In this document: piece after piece, positions 37,307-45,816 of the stretch
Layout: each line of letters opens with the position of its first letter
Position numbering within the stretch: position 1 is the first letter of the stretch
Translations under genes and position numbers: made by a program
Assembly: GCF_001866075.3 (NCBI RefSeq)
Contig: NZ_CP063356.1
Location: forward strand, 2,780,164 to 2,844,163
From: Anaerobacillus isosaccharinicus
Lineage (GTDB): Bacteria; Bacillota; Bacilli; Bacillales; Anaerobacillaceae
Direction of reading: 5' to 3'
Length of the DNA stretch: 64,000 bases
Notes under the pieces: generated by a model
What the model saw: the letters and a program-made list of their open reading frames with translations, nothing else
The model's database searches: none
What the model was told of the DNA's origin: nothing

Positions 37307-37900
37307 ATGATAATTGGATTAACCGGTGGAATTGCTAGTGGAAAAAGTACTGTATCAAATATGTTGAAGGATGTAGGAATACCTATAGTTGATGCTGATG
37401 TAACTGCTAGGGAAGTTGTAGAAAAAGGAGAACCAGCTCTGGGAAAAATTATAGAGCTGTTTGGAACTGAAATCTTGAACACTGAGGGGTCCCTAGATCG
37501 AAAAAAACTGGGGGCAATTGTCTTTAATGACGAAAAAAAGCGTTTAACATTAAATGATATTGTTCATCCAGCAATTCGAAAAAGGATGCTAGAAAAGGTT
37601 GAACAATTGAAACAACTAGGTCACGAAACGATTGTGATGGACATTCCGCTTTTATTTGAAAGTAAATTAACTTATATGGTGGAAAAGATTATTGTCGTTT
37701 ACATTGACCCTGACTTACAAAAAGCGCGATTGCAGAAAAGGGATCAGTTTTCAGAAGATGAAGCATTAGCCCGAATTTCGGCGCAAATGCCTTTAACGGA
37801 AAAAATAGCCCTTGCCGATGAAGTTATCCATAACGATAGGTCGATTGATGAAACAAAAGAACAATTATTAACGATCTTAAGAAAATGGAATTGTTTATAA
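37307..37900 (+). CDS. coaE: CoaE, dephospho-CoA kinase
   Basis: This 197-residue P-loop kinase catalyses the last step of coenzyme A synthesis, phosphorylating the ribose 3'-hydroxyl of dephospho-CoA. The Walker A motif GLTGGIASGKST is at the N-terminus. DADVTAREVV and the lid (KARLQKRDQFSEDEALARI) follow. ATG at 37307 has AAGGAGA upstream. A longer frame from 37238 starts in the family D hairpin and lacks a ribosome site. It ends the polA-mutM-ytaF-coaE series as in B. subtilis. Confidence 0.95.
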   Translation: MIIGLTGGIASGKSTVSNMLKDVGIPIVDADVTAREVVEKGEPALGKIIELFGTEILNTEGSLDRKKLGAIVFNDEKKRLTLNDIVHPAIRKRMLEKVEQLKQLGHETIVMDIPLLFESKLTYMVEKIIVVYIDPDLQKARLQKRDQFSEDEALARISAQMPLTEKIALADEVIHNDRSIDETKEQLLTILRKWNCL

Positions 37901-37907
37901 TAAAAAA

Positions 37908-37950
37908 GTTAGCTTTTAGCAATTTTTTGCGAAGAAGCTAATTTTTTTTT
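37908..37950 (+). terminator. coaE terminator
   Basis: TTAGCTT pairs with AAGCTAA, followed by a long T run. Confidence 0.8.
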
Positions 37951-38045
37951 ATTGGAGGTTTAATTTAGTAAGTCTATAGGGCATTCATCCATTTTTAAAC
38001 TATTTAAGAATAAAAGTTAAAATTAATCTTCATAAATTGATATTA

Positions 38046-38090
38046 TATGTTATACTAATTTTATAAAATAATTATTTAGTATGACATATT
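38046..38090 (+). promoter_or_regulatory. two CcpN-type operators at the gapB promoter
   Basis: TATGTTATACT (38046-38056) and TATGACATATT (38080-38090) each match the CcpN consensus TRTGHYATAYW, as I recall it, at every position. The first overlaps the likely -10 TATACT. CcpN represses gluconeogenic gapB and pckA during growth on glucose in B. subtilis. Confidence 0.7.
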
Positions 38091-38110
38091 AGTGTGGAGG
38101 GATATCATAT

Positions 38111-39145
38111 ATGAAAGTGAAAGTTGCGATAAATGGTTTTGGAAGAATTGGAAGAATGGTGTTTAGAAAAGCAGTTCTTGAAAATAAATTAGATGTTGTT
38201 GCGGTGAATGCTAGTTATCCAGCAGAGACACTTGCACACTTAATTAAATATGATAGTATTCATGGACAATTTATGGGCGAAGTAAAAGCTGAAGCAGATG
38301 GAACCCTTACAGTTAACGGTAAAACAATTCATTTAATTAGCGAACGTGACCCAAAGAAGCTACCTTGGAAAGAATTAAATGTTGATATTGTTATTGAAGC
38401 TACAGGAAAGTTTAAATCAAAAGAAACAGCTTCATACCATATCGAAGCTGGTGCGAAAAAAGTGGTTATTACTGCTCCAGGTAAAAATGAAGATATTACA
38501 ATCGTTATGGGTGTAAATGAAGACCAATATGATCACCAAAAACACGAAATTATTTCTAATGCATCTTGTACGACAAACTGTTTAGCGCCAGTTGCTAAAG
38601 TTATCGACGAGAAGTTTGGGATTGAAAGCGGATTGATGACAACTATTCATTCCTATACGAATGATCAAAAGAATATAGACAATCCTCACAAGGATTTACG
38701 AAGAGCAAGAGCTTGTGGATCTTCAATTATCCCAACAACAACAGGAGCAGCAAAGGCTATTTCATTAGTACTTCCACAATTAGAAGGGAAGTTGAATGGT
38801 CTTTCATTACGTGTTCCAACTCCAAACGTATCATTAGTTGATTTAGTTGCAACAGTTGAGAAAGATATTACAATTGATGAAATTAATCAAGCTTTTGAAG
38901 AAGCGGCTAATGGTCCATTAAAGGGAGTTTTAGGCTTTACAATGGAACCACTTGTATCGATCGATTTTAATGGAAATGAAAACTCTTCAATCATTGACGG
39001 TTTATCAACAATGGTTATTGGGAAAAGGCAAATTAAAGTATTAGCATGGTATGACAATGAGTGGGGATATTCTTGCAGAGTAGTTGACCTAGTGAATTTT
39101 GTAGCCAATAAAATCAAGAAACATACGGAGATTGGTGTATCCTAA
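38111..39145 (+). CDS. gapB: GapB, gluconeogenic glyceraldehyde-3-phosphate dehydrogenase
   Basis: This 344-residue enzyme works in the gluconeogenic direction (NADP-preferring GapB type). The Rossmann start is [17 protein letters not shown], the catalytic cysteine is in SNASCTTNC, and the C-terminal pattern is [15 protein letters not shown]. Its place after coaE and the upstream CcpN-type boxes support GapB rather than GapA. In B. subtilis speD and ytcD follow; here neither is present. GTGGAGGGAT precedes the ATG. A strong terminator follows. Confidence 0.93.
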   Translation: MKVKVAINGFGRIGRMVFRKAVLENKLDVVAVNASYPAETLAHLIKYDSIHGQFMGEVKAEADGTLTVNGKTIHLISERDPKKLPWKELNVDIVIEATGKFKSKETASYHIEAGAKKVVITAPGKNEDITIVMGVNEDQYDHQKHEIISNASCTTNCLAPVAKVIDEKFGIESGLMTTIHSYTNDQKNIDNPHKDLRRARACGSSIIPTTTGAAKAISLVLPQLEGKLNGLSLRVPTPNVSLVDLVATVEKDITIDEINQAFEEAANGPLKGVLGFTMEPLVSIDFNGNENSSIIDGLSTMVIGKRQIKVLAWYDNEWGYSCRVVDLVNFVANKIKKHTEIGVS

Positions 39146-39211
39146 TTTGTTATAGCGATAACTATTGAAACAGAAAACAAGTAAACTATTTTCGATTATT
39201 ATATAAAACAT

Positions 39212-39241
39212 AAAGAGGTGTATAAAAACACCTCTTTTTTT
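39212..39241 (+). terminator. gapB terminator
   Basis: AAAGAGGTGT and ACACCTCTTT close a short loop before a T run. Confidence 0.9.
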
Positions 39242-39293
39242 GACGTCTTTACGGTAATTTCTCTATTTTTGGACTATAATTGAAATATACGGG

Positions 39294-39396
39294 TGAATTT
39301 CATAATTACTAACCTTGAGCCAGGTCTTCTAAAATATAGTTAGGATGTTAATGCAACTACCTTTAGAGTCTCGTGGAATGAGGGATTATGAGATCA
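39294..39396. repeat. possible decayed family A element
   Basis: TGAATTTCATAATTAC at 39294 matches the family A end exactly. The far end is only approximated by ATTATGAGATCA (39385-39396), and the inside does not align. It is probably a solo end or decayed copy. Confidence 0.35.
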
Positions 39397-39432
39397 TAAA
39401 ACTATACGAATTTTTGTAAAGAGGTGGTAACT

Positions 39433-39828
39433 ATGGGATTTAAAGATAAGATTAACAAATTTATCTCCACACATACTGAGACAAGAGAAGCACATTCAAT
39501 TGAGGCATTGAAAACTCGTTATTATAAGGCTATGAAGAATAAGGCTTTTGATGAAGTTCTAGCAATTTTCCAACAATCCCCTGAGTTTCAAGTAGGTTCA
39601 AGTGATTTAGAACGGGGAGAAATTATCGTAAAAGGGAATGGCAAAAGAAAATTTTTCTTAGTAGCGACTATAATCATGGTCTCACCAAATAGAACAGCAA
39701 TTGATTTTTCCGTAACAACCGAAACTAGTTTACCTTTAGACTTTGGCTTTAGTGAAACTGTTATTAAAGATATCTATCGAAAAATAGACAAACGATTGGA
39801 ATATGTTGGTTCAGGTTTAGGAGCTTAG
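39433..39828 (+). CDS. conserved cytosolic protein, unknown
   Basis: This soluble 131-residue protein is not assigned to a family. It starts MGFKDKINKFISTHTETREAHSIE and has a charged helix followed by a mixed beta region (GEIIVKGNGKRKFFLV, then TAIDFSVTTETSLP). There is no membrane segment or cysteine cluster. ATG at 39433 has AGAGGTGG upstream. It occupies the slot between gapB and nrdR where B. subtilis has speD/ytcD. I recall similar uncharacterised cytosolic proteins beside nrdR in other Bacillus, so it is likely conserved. Confidence 0.7.
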   Translation: MGFKDKINKFISTHTETREAHSIEALKTRYYKAMKNKAFDEVLAIFQQSPEFQVGSSDLERGEIIVKGNGKRKFFLVATIIMVSPNRTAIDFSVTTETSLPLDFGFSETVIKDIYRKIDKRLEYVGSGLGA

Positions 39829-39932
39829 ATTAAACTACCACTTGTACTTACCTCATTTTTTTTATATCATTAAGGGGACAAGTTGTTTTGATAATGACTG
39901 AAAACAAAGGCACATATATGGAGATGATGGGT

Positions 39933-40397
39933 ATGCGCTGTCCAGCATGTAATAATAACGGTACTAGAGTGCTCGACTCACGTCCAAGCCACGAAGGTCG
40001 CTCAACTAGAAGAAGACGAGAATGCGAGGAATGTAATTTTCGTTTTACCACCTTCGAAACAGTAGAAGAAACACCGTTAATAGTTGTTAAAAAAGATGGA
40101 AATCGTGAAGAATTCAGTAAAGAGAAAATCCTTCGTGGCCTTATTCGCGCATGCGAAAAACGCCCAGTGCCACTACAAAAGTTAGAAGAAATTGTTGATA
40201 AGGTTGAAAAAGATCTTAGAAATGCTGGTGCCGCTGAGGTGAAAAGTGGGGATGTTGGTGAAATTGTCATGGAGTATTTAGCAAATGTGGACGACGTAGC
40301 CTACGTTCGTTTCGCATCTGTGTATCGACAGTTCAAAGACATTAACGTGTTTATAGATGAATTAAAAGATCTTTTACAAAAAGCAGAAACGAAATAA
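39933..40397 (+). CDS. nrdR: NrdR, ribonucleotide reductase repressor
   Basis: This 154-residue repressor senses ATP/dATP and shuts off nrd operons. The zinc ribbon is [17 protein letters not shown] followed by [12 protein letters not shown] (four cysteines, residues 3-34). The ATP-cone domain (about 49-139) follows. ATG at 39933 gives the canonical start and length and has GGAG nine bases upstream. Longer in-frame starts add 15 residues not found in the family. It lies upstream of dnaB as in B. subtilis. Confidence 0.96.
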   Translation: MRCPACNNNGTRVLDSRPSHEGRSTRRRRECEECNFRFTTFETVEETPLIVVKKDGNREEFSKEKILRGLIRACEKRPVPLQKLEEIVDKVEKDLRNAGAAEVKSGDVGEIVMEYLANVDDVAYVRFASVYRQFKDINVFIDELKDLLQKAETK

Positions 40398-40432
40398 AAG
40401 AGCTTAAGATAATAATCTTTTGCTCTTTTTTA
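40396..40432 (+). terminator. nrdR terminator
   Basis: AAAAGAGC with GCTCTTTT, inner AAGAT with ATCTT, then T run. It directly abuts repeat B7. Confidence 0.8.
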
Positions 40433-40433
40433 T

Positions 40434-40546
40434 TAATGTAGAATGTAGTGTAAAAATGTAGAATGTAAAATGCAGAATTTAAAATTATATAGAAAATGCT
40501 TCGAAGCAAGGCGATTATCATTTTACATTTTACATTGTAAATTTTA
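40434..40546. repeat. family B hairpin repeat, copy B7
   Basis: The 7-mer arm is AATGTAGAATGTAGTG and related units. The core GCTTCGAAGC is at 40498-40507. The right arm is CATTTTACATTTTACATTG. It lies between nrdR and dnaB. Confidence 0.82.
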
Positions 40547-40644
40547 CCCTAATTGGCTTCAAAAATAGTTGATGTTTTATCTTAATTACATGAAAAAAGT
40601 GTTAAACTAGATTAGTAAATTTACAGATATGGGTGATGAAAAGA

Positions 40645-42087
40645 ATGGCGTTACACTGGATGCATTTATTACCTATTGATCGTTATGTCGTTCGTACAAG
40701 TTCATTCATTAATGGGGTAGATCGGAAAATTATTACGCTTTTATATCAACCGCTTATTGGTGCGATTGCCCACAGTCTTTATTTTGCTTTAGAAAGTGAA
40801 CTAGAAAAAGACCAATATTTGAGTAATGAAACGACACATAAAACATTAATGACGATGATGGGACTTCCTTTAGATAAAATTTATGAAGAACGGAAGAAGT
40901 TAGAAGGAATTGGACTTCTTAATGTTTACAAGCAAAAACAAAATGATGAAATTAATTATTTATACGAACTGCAAAAGCCATTTAGCCCTCAAGATTTCTT
41001 CAAAGATGATGTGTTAAGTGTTTATTTATACAATCGGGTCGGAAAATACCGTTATCTTCAATTACGAGATCGTTTTACGATTAATAAAGTGAACAAAGAG
41101 GAGTATCAAGATGTTACGATGTCATTTAGTGATGTATTTACTTCATTACATCATTCAGAAATTTCATCGCAGCAAGGGGAAATATCAACTTCTCTGACAA
41201 TCGACCATCAACAAGATATTGTTAATAATGATGCCTCCAACAGTTCATACAAAATATTAGAAGAGGCTTTTGACTTTTCATTACTAATCGCGCATTTATC
41301 AAACATGATTAATCCTAAAACATTGTTAACTGAAAAGGTGAAGGAGACAATCGTTCGCCTAGCTTTCGTTTATCGAATTGACCCATATGAAATGAGTAAG
41401 GTCATTCAAGATTCTTTACTTCATGACGATACTGTTGATATTGATGTTTTAAGGGAAAAGGTGAAAAATTGGTACAAGTTCACCTACGAAAGTGAACCAC
41501 CAGCTTTAGGACTTCGAACCCATCCTGAAAAATATCGAACAATGTCAGGGAAAAAGCCAACAACTGAAGAAGAAGAAATGATTGTCTTATATGAGACAGA
41601 ATCACCTTTAACCTTATTTGAAAGTCTTTCAAATGGAGCGAAGGTATCAATGAGTGATATGAAAATTGTCGAATCATTAATTTTAGACTATAAACTGTTG
41701 CCAGGCGTTGCAAATGTATTAATCTATTATGTTTTAAAAATTGATGATAATAAGTTTTCAAAGGCATATGTCGAAAAAATTGCTGGGCAATGGGCAAGAC
41801 AAGATATTAAGACTGTCACAGAGGCAATGGCATTAGCTAAAGGCGAATACAAAAAACGTCTTGAGCGAGAGCAAGGATTTGCTCAAACTGCAGCTACGAA
41901 AGAAACGCCAGTAAAACAAAGACAAAATAATGCCAATCGGTTTGTCAGAAAAGATCGTCTTCCAAAATGGCTAACAGAAGAGAAAAAGCAAACGAAACCA
42001 AACCAAGATGATGATATTACAAAAGTAAAAGAAGAACTAGAAGAAAAGATAAAACGGTTAAAGTCACAACGAAAACAGGAGGGATAG
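40645..42087 (+). CDS. dnaB: DnaB, replication initiation / membrane attachment protein
   Basis: This is the Firmicutes DnaB protein (480 residues). It is not the helicase: with DnaD and DnaI it loads the DnaC helicase at oriC and at restart sites. It has the N-terminal winged-helix dimerisation region, a middle variable stretch and a C-terminal DDBH2-type region, then a basic helical tail. ATG at 40645 gives MALHWMHLLPIDRYVV, aligning with the Bacillus start, and has GGGTG upstream. The next gene, dnaI, follows after three bases. Confidence 0.92.
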   Translation: MALHWMHLLPIDRYVVRTSSFINGVDRKIITLLYQPLIGAIAHSLYFALESELEKDQYLSNETTHKTLMTMMGLPLDKIYEERKKLEGIGLLNVYKQKQNDEINYLYELQKPFSPQDFFKDDVLSVYLYNRVGKYRYLQLRDRFTINKVNKEEYQDVTMSFSDVFTSLHHSEISSQQGEISTSLTIDHQQDIVNNDASNSSYKILEEAFDFSLLIAHLSNMINPKTLLTEKVKETIVRLAFVYRIDPYEMSKVIQDSLLHDDTVDIDVLREKVKNWYKFTYESEPPALGLRTHPEKYRTMSGKKPTTEEEEMIVLYETESPLTLFESLSNGAKVSMSDMKIVESLILDYKLLPGVANVLIYYVLKIDDNKFSKAYVEKIAGQWARQDIKTVTEAMALAKGEYKKRLEREQGFAQTAATKETPVKQRQNNANRFVRKDRLPKWLTEEKKQTKPNQDDDITKVKEELEEKIKRLKSQRKQEG

Positions 42088-42090
42088 CCA

Positions 42091-43023
42091 TTGGAATCAA
42101 TCCAACAAACATTTCAAAAAATGAAAAATTCCAAAAGTATATTAGGTCATTTTGAACGCTTAAAGGAAGATGTTCTTTCGGACAAATGGGTGAATGAATT
42201 TATCACGGCTAATCCAGAACTTCCTGAAAGTGAATTAGACCGGAACATCTCTCGCTTATTTGAGTTTCGTAACGAGCGAAAAAATTGCTCAATCTGTATG
42301 AGTTTACAATCATGTCCAAACATGATGAAAGGCTATCAGCCTGAACTTTATGTTGAAAGACAACAAGTTCAAATTCGCTATAACGTATGTCAAAAAAAAT
42401 TGAAGGCCGATGAAAGCAAACGTCAGCATTCTCTTATCAAAAGCTTATTTATTCCGAAAGAAATCCTAGCTGCTACGTTTGATCAACTTGATCAAGACAA
42501 CCGTTCACGTATTGTTGCGATTGCAAAAGCGGTTGAATTTGCTACAACAACAACTCCCGGGGAAACAGGTAAAGGTCTTTATCTACATGGGAAGTTTGGT
42601 GTAGGGAAGACATATATTATGGGCGCTATCGCAAATGAACTAGCTGAAAGAAACATCTCAACAATGCTTGTTTACACCCCTGACTTTTTCCGTGAATTAA
42701 AAAGTGGAATTCATGATGGTTCTTATAATGTAAAACTTGATTTAGTTAAAAAAGTTCCAGTCCTTATTTTAGACGATCTCGGAGCAGAAACAATGTCTAG
42801 TTGGGTAAGAGATGATATATTAGGAGTAATTTTACAACATAGAATGCTAGAAAAGTTGCCAACTCTATATACGTCTAATTATGACTTTGATGAATTAGAG
42901 GAACACTTAGCGTACTCGCAAAAAGGCGGAATAGAGCAACTAAAATCAAAACGAATTATGGAACGCATCCGTCATTTCGCAGAGCCAGTCTTTATCGAAG
43001 GAGAAAATCGTAGAGGGATGTAG
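42091..43023 (+). CDS. dnaI: DnaI, helicase loader AAA+ ATPase
   Basis: This 310-residue loader delivers the hexameric helicase DnaC. The N-terminal zinc-binding region has a cysteine cluster (CSICMSLQSCPNMM, then NVCQKK). The AAA+ part shows Walker A HGKFGVGKTY and Walker B LILDDLGAE. TTG at 42091 has AGGAGGGAT upstream. The TAG stop is also the first three bases of family B repeat B8. Confidence 0.95.
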   Translation: MESIQQTFQKMKNSKSILGHFERLKEDVLSDKWVNEFITANPELPESELDRNISRLFEFRNERKNCSICMSLQSCPNMMKGYQPELYVERQQVQIRYNVCQKKLKADESKRQHSLIKSLFIPKEILAATFDQLDQDNRSRIVAIAKAVEFATTTTPGETGKGLYLHGKFGVGKTYIMGAIANELAERNISTMLVYTPDFFRELKSGIHDGSYNVKLDLVKKVPVLILDDLGAETMSSWVRDDILGVILQHRMLEKLPTLYTSNYDFDELEEHLAYSQKGGIEQLKSKRIMERIRHFAEPVFIEGENRRGM

Positions 43024-43103
43024 AATTTAAAATGTAAAATGCAAAATGTTGAAAGTAAGTGCTTCGAAGCTGCTAAATAATTCTACATTCTACATTCTAA
43101 ATT
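43021..43103. repeat. family B hairpin repeat, copy B8
   Basis: It starts at the dnaI stop (TAGAATTTAAAATGTAAAATG). The core GCTTCGAAGC is at 43061-43070. The right arm is ATTCTACATTCTACATTCT. Confidence 0.85.
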
Positions 43104-43195
43104 TTCCTAAAATATGTTACGATAGATAAGACTTTTTTATACTATCTAATGTTTTTATAGATCTATTCGACAAAAAGAGAGATGGGGGTATAGAC

Positions 43196-44305
43196 ATGAC
43201 AATTGATCATATCTTAGAGCGTGCCGTTAAAGGTGAGCGTCTAACAATAGAAGATGCAATTCTGCTATATGAAAGTAACGAAACGGAAAAGATCGGTGCT
43301 GCAGCCAATGAGGTAATGAAAAAGTGGCATCCAGAACCTGTAACTACATTTGTCATTGGACGAAATATTAACTATACAAATTTTTGTGATACGTATTGCC
43401 GTTTTTGCGCTTTTTATCGACCACCTGGGCATGAAGATGGTTATGTTTTAGATGATGATGTTATTTTACAAAAAATTCAAGAAACAGTTGATGTTAATGG
43501 AACTGAGATTTTAATGCAAGGCGGAACTCATCCTGATCTTCCACTTAGCTACTATACTAATCTTTTACAGAAAATTAAGGAACGCTTTCCTAATATTACG
43601 ATGCATTCATTTTCGCCAGCAGAAGTTTGGAAAATGGTTGAGGTTTCAGGGTTAAGTTTAAAAGAAGTTCTATTACAACTGAAAGAAGCTGGTCTTGATT
43701 CGATCCCTGGTGGTGGAGCGGAAATATTAGATGACCGCACAAGACAAAAAATTAGTAAGCAAAAAGGTTCTTGGGAAAAGTGGATCGAGTGTATGAAGAT
43801 GGTGAAAACGGTTGGAATGCATGGAACAGCCACGATGGTTATTGGTTTTGGTGAGTCGTACCAAGAAAGAGCTTTACATCTTCAGCGTGTCCGTGATGCT
43901 CAAGATGAGTCTACCTGCTTCCTAGCGTTTATCCCATGGACATTCCAGCCAGATAATACGAACCTTAAAGCAGAGAAGGTAACTCCAGATGAATATTTAA
44001 AGAATTTAGCGATTTCAAGGTTATTCTTAGATAATATTCCTAACTTCCAATCGTCATGGGTAACAATGGGACCTGAAATTGGGAAGAAATCTCTATCTTA
44101 TGGGTGTAATGATTTTGGTAGTACAATGATGGAAGAGAATGTTGTTTCAGCAGCTGGAGCAACGCATAAAGTAAATTCAAACTTGATCTTAAGACTAATT
44201 CGTGAAGCTGGTAAAGTGCCTGCACAACGTGATACAAAGTACAATACCCTTCATATTTTTGAAGAAGAAGAACAAACAGATAAAGATTTTGTTATGCAAA
44301 ATTAA
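43196..44305 (+). CDS. mqnC: MqnC, dehypoxanthine futalosine cyclase (radical SAM)
   Basis: This 369-residue radical SAM enzyme of the futalosine route to menaquinone cyclises dehypoxanthine futalosine. The iron-sulfur motif is CDTYCRFC (CxxxCxxC). Diagnostic stretches are NINYTNFC, LMQGGTHPDLPLSYY and GLDSIPGGGAEILDDRTR, which separate MqnC from MqnE and CofH. No other mqn gene is in the window. GAGATGGGGG lies before the ATG. It sits between dnaI and ytxC, where B. subtilis, which uses the classical Men pathway, has no such gene. Confidence 0.88.
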   Translation: MTIDHILERAVKGERLTIEDAILLYESNETEKIGAAANEVMKKWHPEPVTTFVIGRNINYTNFCDTYCRFCAFYRPPGHEDGYVLDDDVILQKIQETVDVNGTEILMQGGTHPDLPLSYYTNLLQKIKERFPNITMHSFSPAEVWKMVEVSGLSLKEVLLQLKEAGLDSIPGGGAEILDDRTRQKISKQKGSWEKWIECMKMVKTVGMHGTATMVIGFGESYQERALHLQRVRDAQDESTCFLAFIPWTFQPDNTNLKAEKVTPDEYLKNLAISRLFLDNIPNFQSSWVTMGPEIGKKSLSYGCNDFGSTMMEENVVSAAGATHKVNSNLILRLIREAGKVPAQRDTKYNTLHIFEEEEQTDKDFVMQN

Positions 44306-44311
44306 GATAAG

Positions 44312-44345
44312 GGATGGAATAGATAAGTCTATTTCATCCTTTTTC
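44312..44345 (+). terminator. mqnC terminator
   Basis: GGATGGAATAGA with TCTATTTCATCC, then TTTTT. Confidence 0.88.
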
Positions 44346-44453
44346 ACATTTTAAAAAACATTTAATCATTTTTTAGGATAAGCTCCCATATACATGTAAA
44401 GAAAAATGGACAGTAGGTGTAGTTGCGTCTAATTGTTGTGGGAGGGGCTTTCA

Positions 44454-45311
44454 TTGATAGAGATTTATTTACAAAATAAGCTCGATCGTTATTATTTTTT
44501 TAAAAACTTTAAGGCTGGACTTCATGCCTTTATAAAAAATGGAGTAGTAGAACTTTCACTAGCAGGTGACAGACTAATTATAAAAGTTGAAGAAAGTTTT
44601 GACTTTGATGAAACGATAAAGCCGGTCATTACAGAATTACTTAAAAAACATGTTATCGAGACAAAAGAAGAAATTTGGCTTTTAGATATTATCCAAAATA
44701 TTTTTTTCTACGATGGGCGAGAAGAACAGTCAGAGATATTAGCGATGGCTAAATCAATTCTTTCAGGAGAACGTTTAGATCTTCCGAATGTAACAAAACT
44801 TTTTCAAACTGAAAAAATAATTCATGATGCTTTTATGGATTTTTTAACGAGGGATTGTAACTTTTGTTATGAATCATTTTTAACATTCCGTTTACGTGGG
44901 TATTTAGATAAATTAATTGATTGTGTTGAGATGGCTATTGATGAATATCAGTTAGAGCAAGAATATCAAAACTTGGTGGAGACTTTTCGCTATTATTTAA
45001 AAAAGAAAGCACCAAAACTAACTTGTGTACATCTTGTCATCGACGATAACTTCACTTTTTATGATGAGTATTTTCACCAGCTTCCTAGTGAGAGACTTGA
45101 GGAATACTTAGATCGAGGGATCATTTTTGAAAAGGGGATTCCTATTCAAGAGATGGTCATTAGTCCACTTGTAAGCATTGCCCCACAGGAAATACACTTA
45201 TACAGCGATGAGATTGACAACGGAGTCATCCATTCTATTCAAAATATTTTTCAAGAGCGAGTAAAACTTTACAGTAAAAATGTATTTTGGCAAAATAATT
45301 TAATGACATAA
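44454..45311 (+). CDS. ytxC: YtxC family sporulation-associated protein
   Basis: This 285-residue soluble protein belongs to the YtxC family, often listed as putative sporulation proteins with no known biochemical role. It is rich in acidic and aromatic residues, with paired helices (residues about 70-190) and the segment CVHLVIDDNFTFYDE. TTG at 44454 has GGGAGGGG upstream and gives MIEIYLQNKLDRYYFF. An earlier in-frame start lies in the ribosome-site region. As in B. subtilis it immediately precedes thrS. Confidence 0.85.
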   Translation: MIEIYLQNKLDRYYFFKNFKAGLHAFIKNGVVELSLAGDRLIIKVEESFDFDETIKPVITELLKKHVIETKEEIWLLDIIQNIFFYDGREEQSEILAMAKSILSGERLDLPNVTKLFQTEKIIHDAFMDFLTRDCNFCYESFLTFRLRGYLDKLIDCVEMAIDEYQLEQEYQNLVETFRYYLKKKAPKLTCVHLVIDDNFTFYDEYFHQLPSERLEEYLDRGIIFEKGIPIQEMVISPLVSIAPQEIHLYSDEIDNGVIHSIQNIFQERVKLYSKNVFWQNNLMT

Positions 45312-45323
45312 ATACTACAAGTG

Positions 45324-45375
45324 TGACTTCGATGATCAATTCGCTAATTCTTCTCATATCGAAGTCTATTTCTTC
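45324..45375 (+). terminator. ytxC terminator (probable)
   Basis: GACTTCGAT pairs with ATCGAAGTC, followed by a pyrimidine tract. Confidence 0.5.
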
Positions 45376-45489
45376 TAGTCTAAATTGTTAAAACCATTTT
45401 TTTCTAAAAGCTAATCTGAAAATAAACTTGATTTTCTAATTATTAATTCATATAATAACGTACATAAGATAATTACATCCAAAACATGT

Positions 45490-45780
45490 TTTGATGAGGA
45501 CATGAGTTTTATTTTACGGTTTAAAGAGAGGGAAGTATTGCTGAGAGCTTCCTAACACGAAAATGCTTCTTACCACCTCTGAACTTCAGTAGGGAACTAA
45601 TAGTATCTACTGACGGCTACAACCGTTATTTCTCATGAGTCACTATTTTAATGGTGTTCAAAAAAAAGGGGACGATTTTTACCGTTACCAAATTTTTTGA
45701 AGATCTACTTTAGTGAGAATGAGGGTGGAACCACGAGCATAACACTCGTCCCTTTTATAGGGATGAGTGTTTTTTGTTTT
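45490..45780 (+). promoter_or_regulatory. T-box leader of thrS
   Basis: The T-box sequence AGGGTGGAACCACG (45722-45735) is followed by terminator AACACTCGTCCC paired with GGGATGAGTGTT (45741-45772). Upstream is a long stem I region. ACC at 45572-45574, followed by A, is the likely threonine specifier. Uncharged tRNA-Thr would favour readthrough. The segment 45656-45702 includes a GTTCAAAA-TTTTGAA hairpin like the dispersed one at 37239. Confidence 0.92.
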
Positions 45781-45816
45781 TTATCATATTTTTTAAAATT
45801 AGAAGGAGTGTTTTAA

